From NCBI RefSeq assembly GCF_003732545.1, contig NZ_AYKF01000099.1, positions 1 through 64,000 on the forward strand: DNA of 64,000 nucleotides, written 5' to 3'. Position 1 is the stretch's first letter, and every line of letters begins with the position of its first letter. The notes beneath the pieces were generated by a model. The model was not told the origin of the DNA. It saw only the letters and a list, made by a program, of their open reading frames with translations, and made no database searches. This document shows, in pieces, positions 63,237 to 64,000 of this stretch. The position numbers and the translations under genes are program-made. This stretch comes from Salinisphaera orenii subsp. halophila YIM 95161. Lineage in GTDB: Bacteria; Pseudomonadota; Gammaproteobacteria; Nevskiales; Salinisphaeraceae.

Positions 63237-64000
63237 TCAATGGCCGAAATGAATGTGCTGGCCACGGCCCGCCTCGAGGGCCCGTGCCGCGACGCGTCGG
63301 GCCACCGCCAGGTCCTGCAGACCGACGCCCGTGCCGTCGAATACGGTGATGTCGCCGGCGGCGGTTCGGCCCGCGCACTGGCCGGTGACCACGTCGCCCA
63401 ACGCCTGGATGCGCTCCACGGCAAGCTGGCCGGCATCCACCGCGTGCTGGCATTCACCCAGGCCTACCGCCTGGGCGACCTCGTCGGTGAAGACCCGGGC
63501 CTGCTGGAGGATCAGCGGATCGATCTCCTGCTTGCCCGCCGTGTCGGTGCCCATGCAGGCCAGGTGCGTGCCCGGGCCGACGTGCTCGGCCATCAGCAGC
63601 GGCTCGTGACACGATGTGATGGTCACGATCACGTCCGCCTCGTGGCCGAGGCGATGCAGCGGCGGTGTCTCGAAAGCCAGGCCGAGCGCCTCGGCCACCG
63701 CGGCCAGCTCGGTGAGCCGGCCCGGGGTACGATTCCAGGCCACAACCCGCTCGAAACGGCGCTGGGCTGCGGCCGCGCGCAGTTGATAGACGGCCTGATG
63801 GCCGGCCCCCACGATGCCGAGGGTGTCGGCGTCCGTCCGGGCCAGATGCCGTATGGAAACGGCGCAGGCGGCGGCGGTGCGCATCGCGGTCAGATGGTTG
63901 CCCGACACCATCGCGGTCGGGCGGCCGGTATCCGGATCGAAGAGAAACACGCTCGACTGATGGTTGGTCAGCCCGTGTTCGGCGTTGTGCGGCCAGTAGC
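63237..64000 (-). CDS. Ornithine cyclodeaminase / mu-crystallin family protein, 3' part
   Basis: A partial gene whose start lies past the window end. 254 residues are visible. The Rossmann motif is LGIVGAGHQAVYQL, preceded by PTAMVSGNHLTAMRTAAA, which is the substrate-side motif of the family. Later come ITSCHEPLL, HLACMGTDTAGKQEID and the C-terminal GVGLQDLAVA. Members are ornithine cyclodeaminases, ketimine reductases or 1-pyrroline-2-carboxylate reductases; which one cannot be told. The porin gene starts 7 nt after its stop. Confidence 0.9.
   Translation of the reverse strand, partial: YWPHNAEHGLTNHQSSVFLFDPDTGRPTAMVSGNHLTAMRTAAACAVSIRHLARTDADTLGIVGAGHQAVYQLRAAAAQRRFERVVAWNRTPGRLTELAAVAEALGLAFETPPLHRLGHEADVIVTITSCHEPLLMAEHVGPGTHLACMGTDTAGKQEIDPLILQQARVFTDEVAQAVGLGECQHAVDAGQLAVERIQALGDVVTGQCAGRTAAGDITVFDGTGVGLQDLAVARRVAARALEAGRGQHIHFGH

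Overview
The window is GC-rich, densely packed chromosomal DNA of a gammaproteobacterium. The order tolQRAB-pal-cpoB-queE-queC-tRNA-Lys, ruvCAB beside yebC and ybgC, and a uvrC-pgsA-tRNA(Gly)-tRNA(Cys)-tRNA(Leu) block all fit that class. A marine or halophilic genus such as Salinisphaera is possible, but that is a guess from gene style and order, not from any search.

Host backbone. 1-6515: tail of a DCC-family protein, a Tat-exported aldo/keto reductase (minus), dsbB, rraA, a family-5 uracil-DNA glycosylase, uvrC, pgsA and three tRNAs. 16894-23529: the complete cytochrome c maturation operon ccmABCDEFGHI. 23597-33327: a MaoC-like protein, galU, then the 2-oxoglutarate dehydrogenase operon sucA-sucB-lpdA with kup packed behind it. 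33390-43457: yebC, ruvCAB, ybgC-tolQRAB-pal-cpoB, queE, queC and tRNA-Lys, mostly with overlapping or touching genes. 43877-50371: a GntR regulator, glyoxalase I, a hotdog thioesterase, an acetolactate-synthase-like enzyme, a GAF-PAS-PAS-GGDEF-EAL protein and a second tRNA-Leu. 60231-64000: a PuuD-like urate hydroxylase, an OprD-like porin and the 3' part of an ornithine cyclodeaminase-family gene, all on the minus strand.

Two integrative elements sit in the two tRNA-Leu genes. Element 1 (6458-16857, 10.4 kb) is bounded by a 59-bp perfect direct repeat of the tRNA-Leu(TAA) 3' end. It encodes an integrase, a small HTH-like regulator, an AlpA-like protein, a Spo11/TopoVI-A-like Toprim protein, a primase-polymerase, HNH nuclease, large terminase, HK97-type major capsid, prohead protease, portal, connector and head-tail adaptor. 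It has no tail or lysis genes. This is the gene set of a capsid-forming phage satellite (cf-PICI type). It sits directly before ccmA, so the ccm operon now follows the element's right end.

Element 2 (50353-59969, 9.6 kb) is bounded by a 19-bp repeat of the tRNA-Leu(TAG) 3' end. It carries a tyrosine integrase, a 762-residue protein resembling podovirus internal virion (ejection) proteins, three small phage-type proteins (one with an FDxHR zinc motif, one with a degenerate HNH), a 71-residue acidic ORF, a serine recombinase, a Rha-type protein and a lipoprotein. No capsid, portal, terminase or replicase is visible. Between its genes lie two diverged copies of a ~155-nt structured sequence (56195-56348 and 57068-57223) that keep the same stems through compensatory base changes. 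This is the strongest candidate for something undescribed here.

Both elements carry a pair of direct TGGNACA heptamers near each end (11-bp period in element 1, 13-bp in element 2). These are probably integrase arm sites.
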